Shown in pieces: positions 35,883 through 43,549 of a DNA stretch of 43,896 bases. The position numbers and the translations under genes were made by a program. Source of the stretch: Sphingomonadales bacterium (GTDB lineage: Bacteria; Pseudomonadota; Alphaproteobacteria; Sphingomonadales; Sphingomonadaceae); contig JAFKLT010000074.1 of the NCBI GenBank assembly GCA_017309275.1, positions 1 through 43,896 on the forward strand, written 5' to 3'. The stretch's first letter is position 1. Every line of letters begins with the position of its first letter. Under the pieces are notes generated by a model. The model had not been told where the DNA came from, did no database searches, and saw nothing but the letters and a program-made list of their open reading frames with translations.

Positions 35883-36682
35883 GAACCACCTCCATGAGAT
35901 ACGCGCCACTCTTCCGCCGCGAATACGTCCCATCGGGGCGGCGCTTTCTCGGTGGGTTGCAGGGCCGACACGGGCGCGGAGGGCGCATCGGTTCCAGAGA
36001 TTGCAGATGGACGGCGAACGTCGGCACTGGCGACATTGACGATCCAGTCCTCGTCCTCTTCGACGGGCCGGATGCGGTCGATGACCTGTCCAGGGCGCGC
36101 GAACGCGATATGCCAATGATTGGAGTGACCCCGATCCCCCGGCCCAAGCAGCTCTATGAGCCGGATGCCGCTTTGCCCCATAAGGGCGCGGATTTGGTCG
36201 CGCGTGATCGAGTTGACGCCGGCAGCAGGGACGAAATCCACGGCTTGCCCGAATTTGTGCCAGCTATAACGCGCCCCGTATGTCGCGTTCATGGGCCTGA
36301 TTGTGTCGGTGATGCGGGCGGCAAACGCCCGCCGTAGCAGCGCTGTTACCCCCGATACCGTAGCCGTGGTGGGGATGGAGGCCCGTTGCGAACCATCATC
36401 GACCTGCGCCAGCGCGCACGGGTCGAACACGGATGCCGGAGTGATGCCGTATGTCGCGAAGTCCCGGCCCTTGATCGCAAGCGGTCCGGCATCGAAGTCC
36501 GCGCCGAGCGCAAGCAGATCACGCACTGTCGCTTCTGCGTCGGCCTCATTGTCGGGCTGACGGGTCAGCGAGGCGCCCGTGTGAACGATGATCGCGTAGG
36601 GCGGTGCCGGGGTGGTCACGGCAGCGCCCAACCCTGCTGCGCAGAGCTGAATCGCCTTTGCCGTAAGCACCGCTGGAAGCAT
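35879..36682 (-). CDS. M15-type DD-peptidase fused to a degenerate transglycosylase-like domain
   Basis: 267 residues, first gene of the transfer operon. The C-terminal half carries zinc peptidase motifs SWHKFGQAVDF (His142, Asp149) and HSNHWHIAF (His189, His191), typical of M15 D-Ala-D-Ala carboxypeptidases. The N-terminal half (about 28-95) parallels the plasmid's own VirB1: HTGASL where VirB1 has the catalytic TESSGDSL, then AEATVRDLLALG, GPLAIKGRDFATYGI and SVFDPC against EGAAIVRRYVAAG, GLAQVNSANFARLGV and EVFDPC. The catalytic Glu is absent. It would trim cell-wall peptides during channel assembly. Confidence 0.78.
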   Translation of the reverse strand: MLPAVLTAKAIQLCAAGLGAAVTTPAPPYAIIVHTGASLTRQPDNEADAEATVRDLLALGADFDAGPLAIKGRDFATYGITPASVFDPCALAQVDDGSQRASIPTTATVSGVTALLRRAFAARITDTIRPMNATYGARYSWHKFGQAVDFVPAAGVNSITRDQIRALMGQSGIRLIELLGPGDRGHSNHWHIAFARPGQVIDRIRPVEEDEDWIVNVASADVRRPSAISGTDAPSAPVSALQPTEKAPPRWDVFAAEEWRVSHGGGS

Positions 36683-36853
36683 GAACGCCTGCTCCGTCAG
36701 ATACAGTCCATAAAAAATAGTGGACGATACTGACGATCATGGCAACACTCAATCGCATCCGGGGAATTGGATTTTGAGCCGTTACGAAGGTGTGTTCATC
36801 TCCCCTCCCCTCGTTCACCATGTTGCCGAGACAGCAAGCCTAGCATAGAAAAC

Positions 36854-37570
36854 ATGGCTTTTAGGGGAGCCGGAGCCTTTGGGCTGACGGCCCCTTTCGG
36901 TGAGGCGTATCGCGCAAAGGGCAGAAGATTGAGAACAACCGTCGCTTTCCTTGCGGAAACACCCGGTTCGGCGACCCTGGAAGATCAAAAGGCGGTCCTA
37001 AGCCCTGATGACATCGTTGTGGAGGCGGGGAAAAAGAGTTTCAACCAGCTCGGCGAACTGCTCGCACGCAACGGCATCAAGCTCGCCTCTGGAGATCGGA
37101 TCAAGGTCTTCGACCTATCATGCCTGGCGCTTTCAACGAACATGCTCATTCGCGTGCTGGCTAAGACGTTGCGTGCCGGCATCAGCGTTGAGATCGTGTC
37201 ACAAAAGCTTGTCATCGAACCCGGTGCGACAAGCGAGATGCACGTTTTGCTTGATACCCTGGACGGCCATTACAGGCATATCCATGGTATCAAGACCCAC
37301 CCGGCAGACACCGCGCCCCAGGGTCGCAAACGCCTTCTCGATCCCGACAAACTTCCCGAGATAAGGGCAAAGCTCGACAAGCCGGGAGCGACCGCGACCG
37401 ACGTGGCGCAGGAGCTAGGAGTCGCGAGATCCACGCTTTTCAACTACCTCGAACGATACGACAGGGAGCGGCGCATCAGTCGGGGCAAGAAGGTTGTAAA
37501 GGGGGGTGTTGAGGGCCGCGGCGATGATGCTCATGTCCCGAAGCGTGATGCGGATAAAAGACCCGTTTAG
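36854..37570 (+). CDS. Serine-recombinase-like HTH protein lacking catalytic residues
   Basis: 238 residues from the ATG at 36854, with no clear ribosome site; a TTG at 36929 (LRTTVAFLAE) is a plausible alternative that would begin exactly at the resolvase-like fold. Residues about 26-110 follow resolvase topology (VAFLAE for YARVST; FDLSCLALSTNMLIRVLAKTLRAGISVEIV for the conserved DRLGRS...L...L..RGV block), but the catalytic Ser and Arg positions are not conserved. A C-terminal HTH (ATDVAQELGVARSTLFNYLERYD) is intact. It may therefore be a DNA-binding regulator derived from a resolvase. Its 3' end overlaps an antisense XRE gene by 156 bp. Confidence 0.65.
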   Translation: MAFRGAGAFGLTAPFGEAYRAKGRRLRTTVAFLAETPGSATLEDQKAVLSPDDIVVEAGKKSFNQLGELLARNGIKLASGDRIKVFDLSCLALSTNMLIRVLAKTLRAGISVEIVSQKLVIEPGATSEMHVLLDTLDGHYRHIHGIKTHPADTAPQGRKRLLDPDKLPEIRAKLDKPGATATDVAQELGVARSTLFNYLERYDRERRISRGKKVVKGGVEGRGDDAHVPKRDADKRPV

Positions 37571-37699
37571 CATATTCTGGATACGCTTGGCCGGGATTGC
37601 GCTACGCTCGGCCAGTTCTTCAGTCGAAATCCCGGTCTCATTAAGCAACACTTTCACACGATCCCCGAATCGGGACCGCAAAACGACGCCTTTAGCCAC
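37415..37699 (-). CDS. XRE-family small HTH regulator
   Basis: 94 residues from a GTG start with GAGGGAG ahead. A Cro/CI-like HTH covers about residues 8-66 (RVKVLLNETGISTEELAERSAIPAKRIQNMLNG). Its 3' end runs antisense into the end of the recombinase-like gene. It is probably a plasmid regulator, target unknown. Confidence 0.75.
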   Translation of the reverse strand: MAKGVVLRSRFGDRVKVLLNETGISTEELAERSAIPAKRIQNMLNGSFIRITLRDMSIIAAALNTPLYNLLAPTDAPLPVVSFEVVEKRGSRDS

Positions 37700-37851
37700 A
37701 CAAACTCCCTCGGTTCCCCCCCGATAGGCCCCTGTGGTTCGGTCGCGACCTCTTCTTCCGTGGCGTCTCGTGAGGTGGCGCCGATTGATCTATGTGTGTC
37801 TAATTCATGTCGCGACCGCAGTGCAATGATATTCCGTCGCAATAAGTATGT

Positions 37852-38124
37852 TCATTTTGGAGGGTTTTTGGCGCTTTCCTCGTCACATGGGCGGATCATA
37901 TCCCATGCCTCAGCGCCTACGGCTTCCGCCAGCTTGACCATCATGTCGAGGGTAGGATTGGCTCTTCCGCGCTCGATGAAGGAAATATATGCAGCCGTGA
38001 TGCCGGTCTGCTCGAACAGTTGCGCTTGCGTATAGCCGAGCGAGAGTCGGCGTTCCTTCAGCCGCTTCCCGAAAAGCTGCGCAGCAGGTGTTCCAACCTC
38101 CTCCAGTTGGAGATACTTCGGCAT
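37852..38124 (-). CDS. XRE-family HTH regulator
   Basis: 90 residues from the ATG at 38124; a TTG at 38175 would add 17 residues. The HTH LKERRLSLGYTQAQLFEQTGITAAYISFIERGRANPTLDMMVKLAEAVG is a textbook Cro/CI domain. It is divergent from the replication operon, so it may regulate that operon's promoter at 38247-38275 or itself. Confidence 0.85.
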   Translation of the reverse strand: MPKYLQLEEVGTPAAQLFGKRLKERRLSLGYTQAQLFEQTGITAAYISFIERGRANPTLDMMVKLAEAVGAEAWDMIRPCDEESAKNPPK

Positions 38125-38246
38125 CCAAAAGGTCTCTATCGGTGCGACATCACGGCCGATTGGCCGTGTTCTCAATGCTACAGCTTATATCGGGAACGGT
38201 TCGTCGCGCGAGAAAAATTAATTTACAGCATCGCGTGCGGGAGCGT

Positions 38247-38275
38247 TTGACAGAATCGTCATTCGCTCATTAATT
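38247..38275 (+). promoter_or_regulatory. Promoter of the replication operon
   Basis: TTGACA (38247-38252) and TTAATT (38270-38275) are 17 bases apart. The ATG of the next gene begins seven bases after the -10 box, at about the expected start point, and no ribosome site precedes it, so the transcript may be leaderless. Confidence 0.65.
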
Positions 38276-38281
38276 GGACTC

Positions 38282-38716
38282 ATGGCACGCCCGCGCACCA
38301 AGACTCGGAGAATGACCGTAAAGGAGCTTGTCCGGCAACAGCGGGGCGAGCTTTATGCGACAGGGCACCAGAATCTCAACATGGCGCTGCCTTCGGGGCT
38401 GATCGACGAGATCGACACCTTGAAGAAGCGGTATCGGCTGCGCTCTCGCGATGCCGTCGTCGCCCGGATCATCCGCAAGTGCATGGCGACCGTCAGTCCC
38501 GACGACTTCGTGCAGCGTGCGGCCGATGGCGATGCGACGCTGCGCCGCATTTCGCCGATCGTCGCGAACGAACTGGCTGACTATGTGCAGCAGGTTCAAC
38601 GCCGCTTTCGGAATATGCCTTATGGCCCTGTCTTCGAAATGATTTTCGCCGAGATTGGCAGCGACCTTTCCAACCCTGCTGTCCAGCTTGAACTCATCCA
38701 AGGCGGTGAGCAGTGA
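38282..38716 (+). CDS. Ribbon-helix-helix-like plasmid protein, repA operon
   Basis: 144 residues. A basic N-terminus (MARPRTKTRRMTVKELVRQQ) is followed by NMALPSGLIDEIDTLKKRYRLRSRDAVVARIIRKCM, which reads as a ribbon-helix-helix DNA-binding core, then a helical C-terminal half. It precedes repA and its stop overlaps the start of a 43-residue ORF, so it could control replication or serve in partition. The family is not recognised with certainty. No ribosome site precedes the ATG, agreeing with a leaderless start. Confidence 0.75.
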   Translation: MARPRTKTRRMTVKELVRQQRGELYATGHQNLNMALPSGLIDEIDTLKKRYRLRSRDAVVARIIRKCMATVSPDDFVQRAADGDATLRRISPIVANELADYVQQVQRRFRNMPYGPVFEMIFAEIGSDLSNPAVQLELIQGGEQ

Positions 38717-38847
38717 TGGTGAGCCGCTCGGCCTCGATCGCGGCCGAGCGCGTGCAGTTAGAGTCGGCCGGAATGGTTCTCGAAAGCACGAAGATCGCCT
38801 CCCCGTTCGTGCTTTCGGGGACCATTAGAAAGGCGGCGCCGGCATGA
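38716..38847 (+). CDS. Small coupled leader ORF before repA
   Basis: 43 codons, beginning in the overlap TGATG with the upstream gene and ending in ATGA overlapping repA. The peptide (MVSRSASIAAERVQLESAGM...) resembles nothing recognised. The double overlap implies that translation passes from the RHH-like gene through this ORF into repA. The RepA-type inverted repeats lie inside it, so it may exist mainly to link translation of repA to that control region. Confidence 0.55.
   Translation: MVSRSASIAAERVQLESAGMVLESTKIASPFVLSGTIRKAAPA
38775..38823. promoter_or_regulatory. Inverted iteron pair (candidate RepA autorepression site)
   Basis: GGTTCTCGAAAGCACGAA (38775-38792) faces TTCGTGCTTTCGGGGACC (38806-38823), the same repeat inverted with two changes; the symmetry extends three further bases on each side. 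The sites sit 21 bp before repA. Iteron plasmids commonly use such inverted repeats as operators bound by Rep dimers. Confidence 0.8.
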
Positions 38848-39704
38848 CGACGCTCCCTACGACTCAGGGCGAGCTTTTCAGCCTTGATAGCCCGTTGCTC
38901 ACCGAGGTCCGCGGCGAGCGATCATTGATGGCCTATCCATTCTTTGCGCTGACTAAAACGGCGTGGATGAAGCCGCTGGCCTATAGGACGGACGCCGTTT
39001 CCATCGAGATTGGGCCGGGTCCGCGCGGTGTCGCGACTATCTACGACAAGGAAGTCCTGCTTTATATTGCGAGTCTGCTTGTAGCAAAGCTCGACTCGGG
39101 CGAGAAAGTCTCGCAGGACTTCTACTTTACCGCGCACGACCTGTTTCGCGTAACCGGGGTCAACAGCTCAGCCCGATCCTACGCCCGCCTATCGGACGCG
39201 CTTGAGCGTCTGCAAGGCACGCAGATCAAGACCAACATCGAGGCTGGTGGCGAGGGCGAGGCGGGTTTCTTCTCCTGGCTCTCCGAAGCGCGGTTGACCT
39301 ATACCAAGACGCGCACCGGCGATCGGCGTCTCAAGGCGGTCCGCGTCCGGCTCTGCGACTGGCTCTATCGCGCGATCTTGCGTGACCGGGAAGTTCTCGA
39401 TTACTCGCCGAATTACTTTCAGATCGGGCCTGTTGAACGCCGTCTTTATGAAGTCGCGCGCGCTTCGTGCGCAAATGGCGCTATTGACGTCGATATCGAA
39501 GACCTACGTCTGCAAATTGGGTATCAAAATCCCGTAAAGAATTTTCGCCATGCTTTGAAGGGCATAGCGGAAGAGGACTCTATACCCGATTATCGCATCG
39601 TATTAGGTGATAATACCAACGAGGACGTTAAGAGAAAGCGCGGCCCTCGCGCCGGCTCCGCCAAGGTGACGATCATCCCGAGGACCACCGCACCCCCATG
39701 CTGA
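38844..39704 (+). CDS. repA: Plasmid replication initiator RepA (RPA family)
   Basis: 286 residues. The opening QGELFSLDSPLLTEVRGERSLMAYPFFALTKTAWMKPLAY and the blocks IEIGPGPRGVATIYDKEVLLYIASLL, DLFRVTGVNSSARSYARL and YFQIGPVERRLYEVARASC are typical of RepA proteins of alphaproteobacterial iteron plasmids. It binds iterons to open the origin. Four direct iterons begin 53 bp after its stop codon and an inverted pair lies just ahead, consistent with initiation downstream and autorepression upstream. Confidence 0.95.
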   Translation: MTTLPTTQGELFSLDSPLLTEVRGERSLMAYPFFALTKTAWMKPLAYRTDAVSIEIGPGPRGVATIYDKEVLLYIASLLVAKLDSGEKVSQDFYFTAHDLFRVTGVNSSARSYARLSDALERLQGTQIKTNIEAGGEGEAGFFSWLSEARLTYTKTRTGDRRLKAVRVRLCDWLYRAILRDREVLDYSPNYFQIGPVERRLYEVARASCANGAIDVDIEDLRLQIGYQNPVKNFRHALKGIAEEDSIPDYRIVLGDNTNEDVKRKRGPRAGSAKVTIIPRTTAPPC

Positions 39705-39757
39705 TCGCGGTGCGCCTGGCTAGTGATTCGGTCAAACCCGATAGCCGCGCACAGAAT

Positions 39758-39860
39758 GGTTCTCGAAAGCACGAACAAACGGTTCTCGAAAGCACGAAGG
39801 GGGCGCCTTTCGGTTTCCGAAAGCACGAGTTTTTGTGCCTTCGGTTCTCGAAAGCACGAG
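39758..39860. repeat. Direct iteron array, probable oriV
   Basis: Four copies in one orientation of GGTTCTCGAAAGCACGAA or close variants: 39758-39775, 39781-39798, 39812-39829 and 39843-39860. Starts are 23, 31 and 31 bases apart. They lie directly downstream of repA in the gene-free interval 39705-40150, the likely replication origin. No clear AT-rich melting tract or DnaA box was identified; beyond the iterons the interval holds one stem-loop at 39976-39997. Confidence 0.9.
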
Positions 39861-39975
39861 TTTCCGATGCTTCCGCGCTCCCGCGCGGGCTGTCATTCAT
39901 TGTCATGAAATTGCGGGGCCGAAGGGCGGCCCCCGCCAATCCAAGGGGTATGTGGGCCGTGAGCACATAAACGAA

Positions 39976-39997
39976 TGCCCGGCACGAAGGCCGGGCA
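39976..39997. terminator. Stem-loop downstream of the iterons
   Basis: TGCCCGGC (39976-39983) pairs with GCCGGGCA (39990-39997) around a six-base loop. It may terminate repA transcription or insulate the origin. Confidence 0.5.
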
Positions 39998-40150
39998 CCC
40001 GATGAACTAGGAGCATCGTCGCCAAACGATGCCAAGGGCCATCAGACAGCCCCTCTCCTAGAGCATTTCGAGCGCAGGCTCAAGGGATGCGCGATTCGCG
40101 CCACGCATCTGCTTTGTTCGCTGACGGCCCCTTGCACGAGGGGACGAACG

Positions 40151-41194
40151 ATGGACTTTACCCTGCGACAATCGACGGTGCCGGCTGACTCCGTGGTGGA
40201 CGAGCTGCGCGCCGAAGGGATTTCCTACGAAGACATTCGCACCGCACTGGACTTGCAGGCTACCCAGCGGCAGTCCGGCGTGCCGGTTCTGCCCCTGCGC
40301 GTGATATGTGGGCTTGAGCAGCACAAGAGCACCAGCAGCAATGTCCTCCTCAACGCGACCCGCGCGATCGTCGGCACCCCCAAGGGGGGGCGGCCGACTG
40401 GCGGGCTCCACATCACGCGCCGCAAAATATGGGCGAACAGCGTCCGGACCGAAAGCGCCGAGGAGGCCGACTTCGCCCAGCGCCTCGGGAACGATCTTCG
40501 CAAGCGGCTCTATGTCGCCGGCGAGCTGACCTTCAACCTTGGTCGCAAGCTGGCGAGCGAAGCCCGCGCTGGCCTGCGTACCCTTACGGAGAGGGAGGAG
40601 GCCCTGGTTCAATTCACGCAGTCGTGTCAGCGCGTCCTCACGGCCATGCTGCGGCGTGAGCAGGGCCGAAAAGGCTGGCTGACCCCCGATTATGAGGCGA
40701 TCATGTCGTGGACCGGCCTCTCGCGTTCGACCGTGCATCGCTCGCTCGGCATCCTGAAGGCGATCGGCCTGGTCGACTGGATCAGGCGCTTCATCTACTC
40801 GCGTGACGACACGAACGGCGCGCGCTCCGAGCAGACCTCCAACCTTTATCGCTTCGCGCTTCCCCAATGGCTGGCGAAGCTGATCGGCCTTCACGTCCCC
40901 ATCCCTGACGACGAGGAGGTGCGCCGCGAAACCGTTCTGGAGGATCATGCGGCGATGCTCGCCAATACGTCGGGCGGCGAACGGCGTCGGCTGATGCCTG
41001 AAGATCCCAAGGCCCGCACCGACCTCGCCAATGCCGCCTTCCGGCTCGATCAGCGTCAACGTCTCGAACTCGCAGCCCGTGAGTGTCAGAAAAACACTGC
41101 TCCTCTTAGGAAGTCTATATATTCTAAGAAGGGAGAAGCGGAATCGGCCTGGACGGCCGATACGTTTAGCCCTGACGGGCCCCGCCTAGCCTAA
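40151..41194 (+). CDS. Winged-helix replication-associated protein
   Basis: 347 residues with GAGGGG ahead of the ATG. A helix-turn-helix lies near residues 175-215 (WLTPDYEAIMSWTGLSRSTVHRSLGILKAIGLVDWIRRF), a winged-helix pattern often seen in plasmid replication or copy-control proteins. It directly follows the iteron region, so it may assist RepA or control copy number. The rest is polar and not assigned to a family. A second initiator role cannot be excluded. Confidence 0.75.
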   Translation: MDFTLRQSTVPADSVVDELRAEGISYEDIRTALDLQATQRQSGVPVLPLRVICGLEQHKSTSSNVLLNATRAIVGTPKGGRPTGGLHITRRKIWANSVRTESAEEADFAQRLGNDLRKRLYVAGELTFNLGRKLASEARAGLRTLTEREEALVQFTQSCQRVLTAMLRREQGRKGWLTPDYEAIMSWTGLSRSTVHRSLGILKAIGLVDWIRRFIYSRDDTNGARSEQTSNLYRFALPQWLAKLIGLHVPIPDDEEVRRETVLEDHAAMLANTSGGERRRLMPEDPKARTDLANAAFRLDQRQRLELAARECQKNTAPLRKSIYSKKGEAESAWTADTFSPDGPRLA

Positions 41195-41460
41195 CCGCAT
41201 CGCCAAAACCGCAACCTCACCGACTGGATCAACTGTCGGACCGTCGCCTGCGGCGCCGGAATGCTCCCCAGCGGGAGCAAGCGGCTTGACCTGCGCTCAA
41301 ATGGCGACCGTCGTGGCTCCCGATCGTCGAAATCGGGATCGAAGGCGACGAGATCGCGCGTTTGATAGGCCAGAGGGAAATACTGGCGCTCAATTTCGCG
41401 CTCGGACGCGCCTCGGCGGATCGCCATCCCATCACCCGTCGGCGAAAAATCTCTGTCCAT
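41191..41460 (-). CDS. Possible small hypothetical protein
   Basis: 89 residues, antisense in the 285-bp gap between two rightward genes. The ATG at 41460 has an AGGA site seven bases ahead and the product (SEREIERQYFPLAYQTRDLVAFDPDFDD...) looks protein-like in its first half. Its stop overlaps the neighbour's end by 4 bp. No family recognised; it may be spurious. Confidence 0.4.
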   Translation of the reverse strand: MDRDFSPTGDGMAIRRGASEREIERQYFPLAYQTRDLVAFDPDFDDREPRRSPFERRSSRLLPLGSIPAPQATVRQLIQSVRLRFWRCG

Positions 41461-41488
41461 TTTCGTCCTATATTGTTATTTGGACACC

Positions 41489-42355
41489 ATGACGCACACG
41501 CCGGAAACAGCAGCGCGTAAGATCGTCGCGGACCTGAAGGGCACATGGCATCGCAAGCATGGCATGGTCCGGTGCCCCGCGCACGCTGACAAGACGGCTT
41601 CGCTGTCCGTCACGCCGGGCCGCAAGGCAGTCCTTTTCCATTGTTTCGCCGGCTGCACCCAGGACGAGATCATCTCGGCGCTGCGCGACCAGCGTATCAA
41701 TCCGGCGATCGACGCGCCCAGCTCGGCGCCGGAAGCCCCCGCGCGCGACCTCACTCCGCTCGCCGAGGATATTTGGACCCGCGCCATGCCGATCGCCGGC
41801 ACCCCGGCCCAGCTCTACGCGGACGGGCGCGGCATCGGCCACACCACGATCGCCCGATATTCGCCAAGCGTCATGACCTATGAGCGAGGCCGCAGATTGC
41901 TCCTGCCGGCGCTGCTCGTACCGATGCACGAGGGCCGGAGATTTCGGGCGCTCCTGCGCATATTCATCGATCGCGATGGCCAGAAGGCCCGCGCCCTGGA
42001 GGAGCCCAAGCGCACGCTCGCCGACCCGCGCGGCAGTGTCGTCCAGATCGGCGCCCCGCCCGATGATACGATGAACCTGGCCGAAGGCTATGAGGACGCC
42101 GAATCCGCGATCGTGCTCAACGACCTTTCCGGCTGCGCGGCCGTGTGCGGCGTCGAACGCTATCGCGAGATCTACATTCCCGACCATGTGCGTCGCATCG
42201 TGATTTACTCGCAGCACGGAAAGGCCGCGGCCGAGGGGATCGAGCGCGGCCGGGAAAACCTCACCCGCAATGGCCGATCGGTGGTCATCGTCCCCCCTCC
42301 CCCCCGTTGCGACTGGAACGACGCCTTGATGGCGAAGCTGGCTGCCCGCGCTTGA
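41489..42355 (+). CDS. Primase-like protein with CHC2-type zinc finger and Toprim domain
   Basis: 288 residues from the ATG at 41489 (a TTG three codons earlier is possible). The N-terminus carries a zinc-finger pattern (RCPAHADKTASLSVTPGRKAVLFHCFAGC), and the C-terminal half has Toprim features: NLAEGYEDAESA with the catalytic Glu and an IVIYSQHGKAAAEG strand. This is the zinc finger plus Toprim layout of plasmid and phage primase-like proteins, which help prime incoming single-stranded DNA or replication. The next gene overlaps by 4 bp. Confidence 0.85.
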   Translation: MTHTPETAARKIVADLKGTWHRKHGMVRCPAHADKTASLSVTPGRKAVLFHCFAGCTQDEIISALRDQRINPAIDAPSSAPEAPARDLTPLAEDIWTRAMPIAGTPAQLYADGRGIGHTTIARYSPSVMTYERGRRLLLPALLVPMHEGRRFRALLRIFIDRDGQKARALEEPKRTLADPRGSVVQIGAPPDDTMNLAEGYEDAESAIVLNDLSGCAAVCGVERYREIYIPDHVRRIVIYSQHGKAAAEGIERGRENLTRNGRSVVIVPPPPRCDWNDALMAKLAARA

Positions 42356-43002
42356 GAGCGCGGGCGCTTCTCGGCGGCTTCGCGATACTCGTGGCCGTTA
42401 TGCTTTGGCACCGGCCTTCGGCCGATCACCGTGCCCCACGGCCGAACGATCCGACCGGCTGCGCCGCGACAGGAGCGACGCAATTTTGTGATGCCGTCGC
42501 CGGCTTCTCAAAATCGCTCCGCAGTCCGATCTTGCCCTTCAATCGCGCGAGCATCCTTCCGCCCCCCGAAGTCACCGGCGCCGTCGATCCGGCCATCAAT
42601 CAGGCCAATATCGACGCCACGATTTGCCGGCCCGGATATGCGAAAGCGGCGCGGCCTCCCTATTCGATCACCGGGCCGATGAAGCGCCGCCTTATGGATC
42701 AGCAGCATCCTGGCGAAAGCATGGCTAACTATGAGCTTGACCACCTGATCCCCATTTCCATCGGCGGCGCTCCGCTCGACATGAAGGATTTGTGGCTGCA
42801 ACCGCGTCTCGGGCAGGCGAACGCGGCGGACAAGAACGTCCTGGCGTATGTGCTTTGGCGGTTGGTCTGCACGCATCAGGTGCCACTCGAAACCGCGCAA
42901 CAGGCAATTAGCCGGGATTGGACGAAGGCGTATCAGACCTACGCAACGCCGGAAAACATCGCGAAATACCATTTCCGTCATGATGAACAGCGAGCGGATT
43001 AG
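42352..43002 (+). CDS. Exported or membrane-anchored HNH nuclease
   Basis: 216 residues from a TTG start overlapping the previous stop (TTGA); an ATG at 42400 is the alternative. The TTG start gives a hydrophobic N-terminus (RARALLGGFAILVAVMLW) suited to export or anchoring. The C-terminal half holds the HNH motif YELDHLIPISIGGAPLDMKDLWLQP and AADKNVLAYVLWRLVC. Such nucleases near plasmid transfer genes may act on incoming or environmental DNA; the role here is unknown. Confidence 0.78.
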   Translation: MRARALLGGFAILVAVMLWHRPSADHRAPRPNDPTGCAATGATQFCDAVAGFSKSLRSPILPFNRASILPPPEVTGAVDPAINQANIDATICRPGYAKAARPPYSITGPMKRRLMDQQHPGESMANYELDHLIPISIGGAPLDMKDLWLQPRLGQANAADKNVLAYVLWRLVCTHQVPLETAQQAISRDWTKAYQTYATPENIAKYHFRHDEQRAD

Positions 43003-43053
43003 CTCAATTATTTCCCGTTTTCTTCGTGTCATTTGTTGAAGGAGGAGAAGACT

Positions 43054-43386
43054 ATGCCGAGGAACATCGCAGAATTTCGGGTTATCGGGAATGTGGGCAA
43101 TAAGCGCGAGCGCGACAAGGTGACGTATGTAAGCGTCGGCGCGACCTACAATCGCCGGGATGGTGAGGAGTGGAAGAGCGAGACGCTCTGGAATAGCGTG
43201 GTGTGCTTCTCAAATGTCGCCCAGCAGGCCGCAAATGCGGAGAAGGGAGACCTGGTGCATGTGACGGGCCGCGTGCGCGAAAGCAGCCATGGTGAGCCCG
43301 ACAATCTGCAATATCGGACGGAATTGATCGCCGATACCTTCTCGATCCTGGCAAAGTCCGACAAGCAGGATCAGGATCAGCAATAA
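43054..43386 (+). CDS. ssb: Short single-stranded DNA-binding protein
   Basis: 110 residues from the ATG at 43054 with GGAGGAGAAG ahead. An OB-fold SSB pattern is visible: FRVIGNVGNKRERDKVTYVSVGATYNRRDGEEWKSETLWNSVVCF and KGDLVHVTGRVRESS. The C-terminus is acidic/Gln-rich (DKQDQDQQ) but lacks the usual DIPF-like tip. Plasmid SSBs protect transferred single strands. It is the last gene before the right inverted repeat. Confidence 0.88.
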   Translation: MPRNIAEFRVIGNVGNKRERDKVTYVSVGATYNRRDGEEWKSETLWNSVVCFSNVAQQAANAEKGDLVHVTGRVRESSHGEPDNLQYRTELIADTFSILAKSDKQDQDQQ

Positions 43387-43549
43387 GATGCAAGGGCGGG
43401 GGCGGCCTTCGGCACGGCTCTATCTACGCTGCGCTCCGACCGAACCCGCAAGCGGTTTCGTCCCATCCGGGTGACGATCCTCGCCTGAAACGGACGGCAA
43501 GCCTTCGGGCTTGCCGGCTCCCTATTCCCGCCTGCCCAGAGAGTGCAGC

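Noticed and set aside
38775-39860. CRISPR-like array formed by the repeated 18-mers
   Set aside because: Too few copies, short irregular spacers, one inverted copy and location around repA fit iterons, and no cas genes are present.
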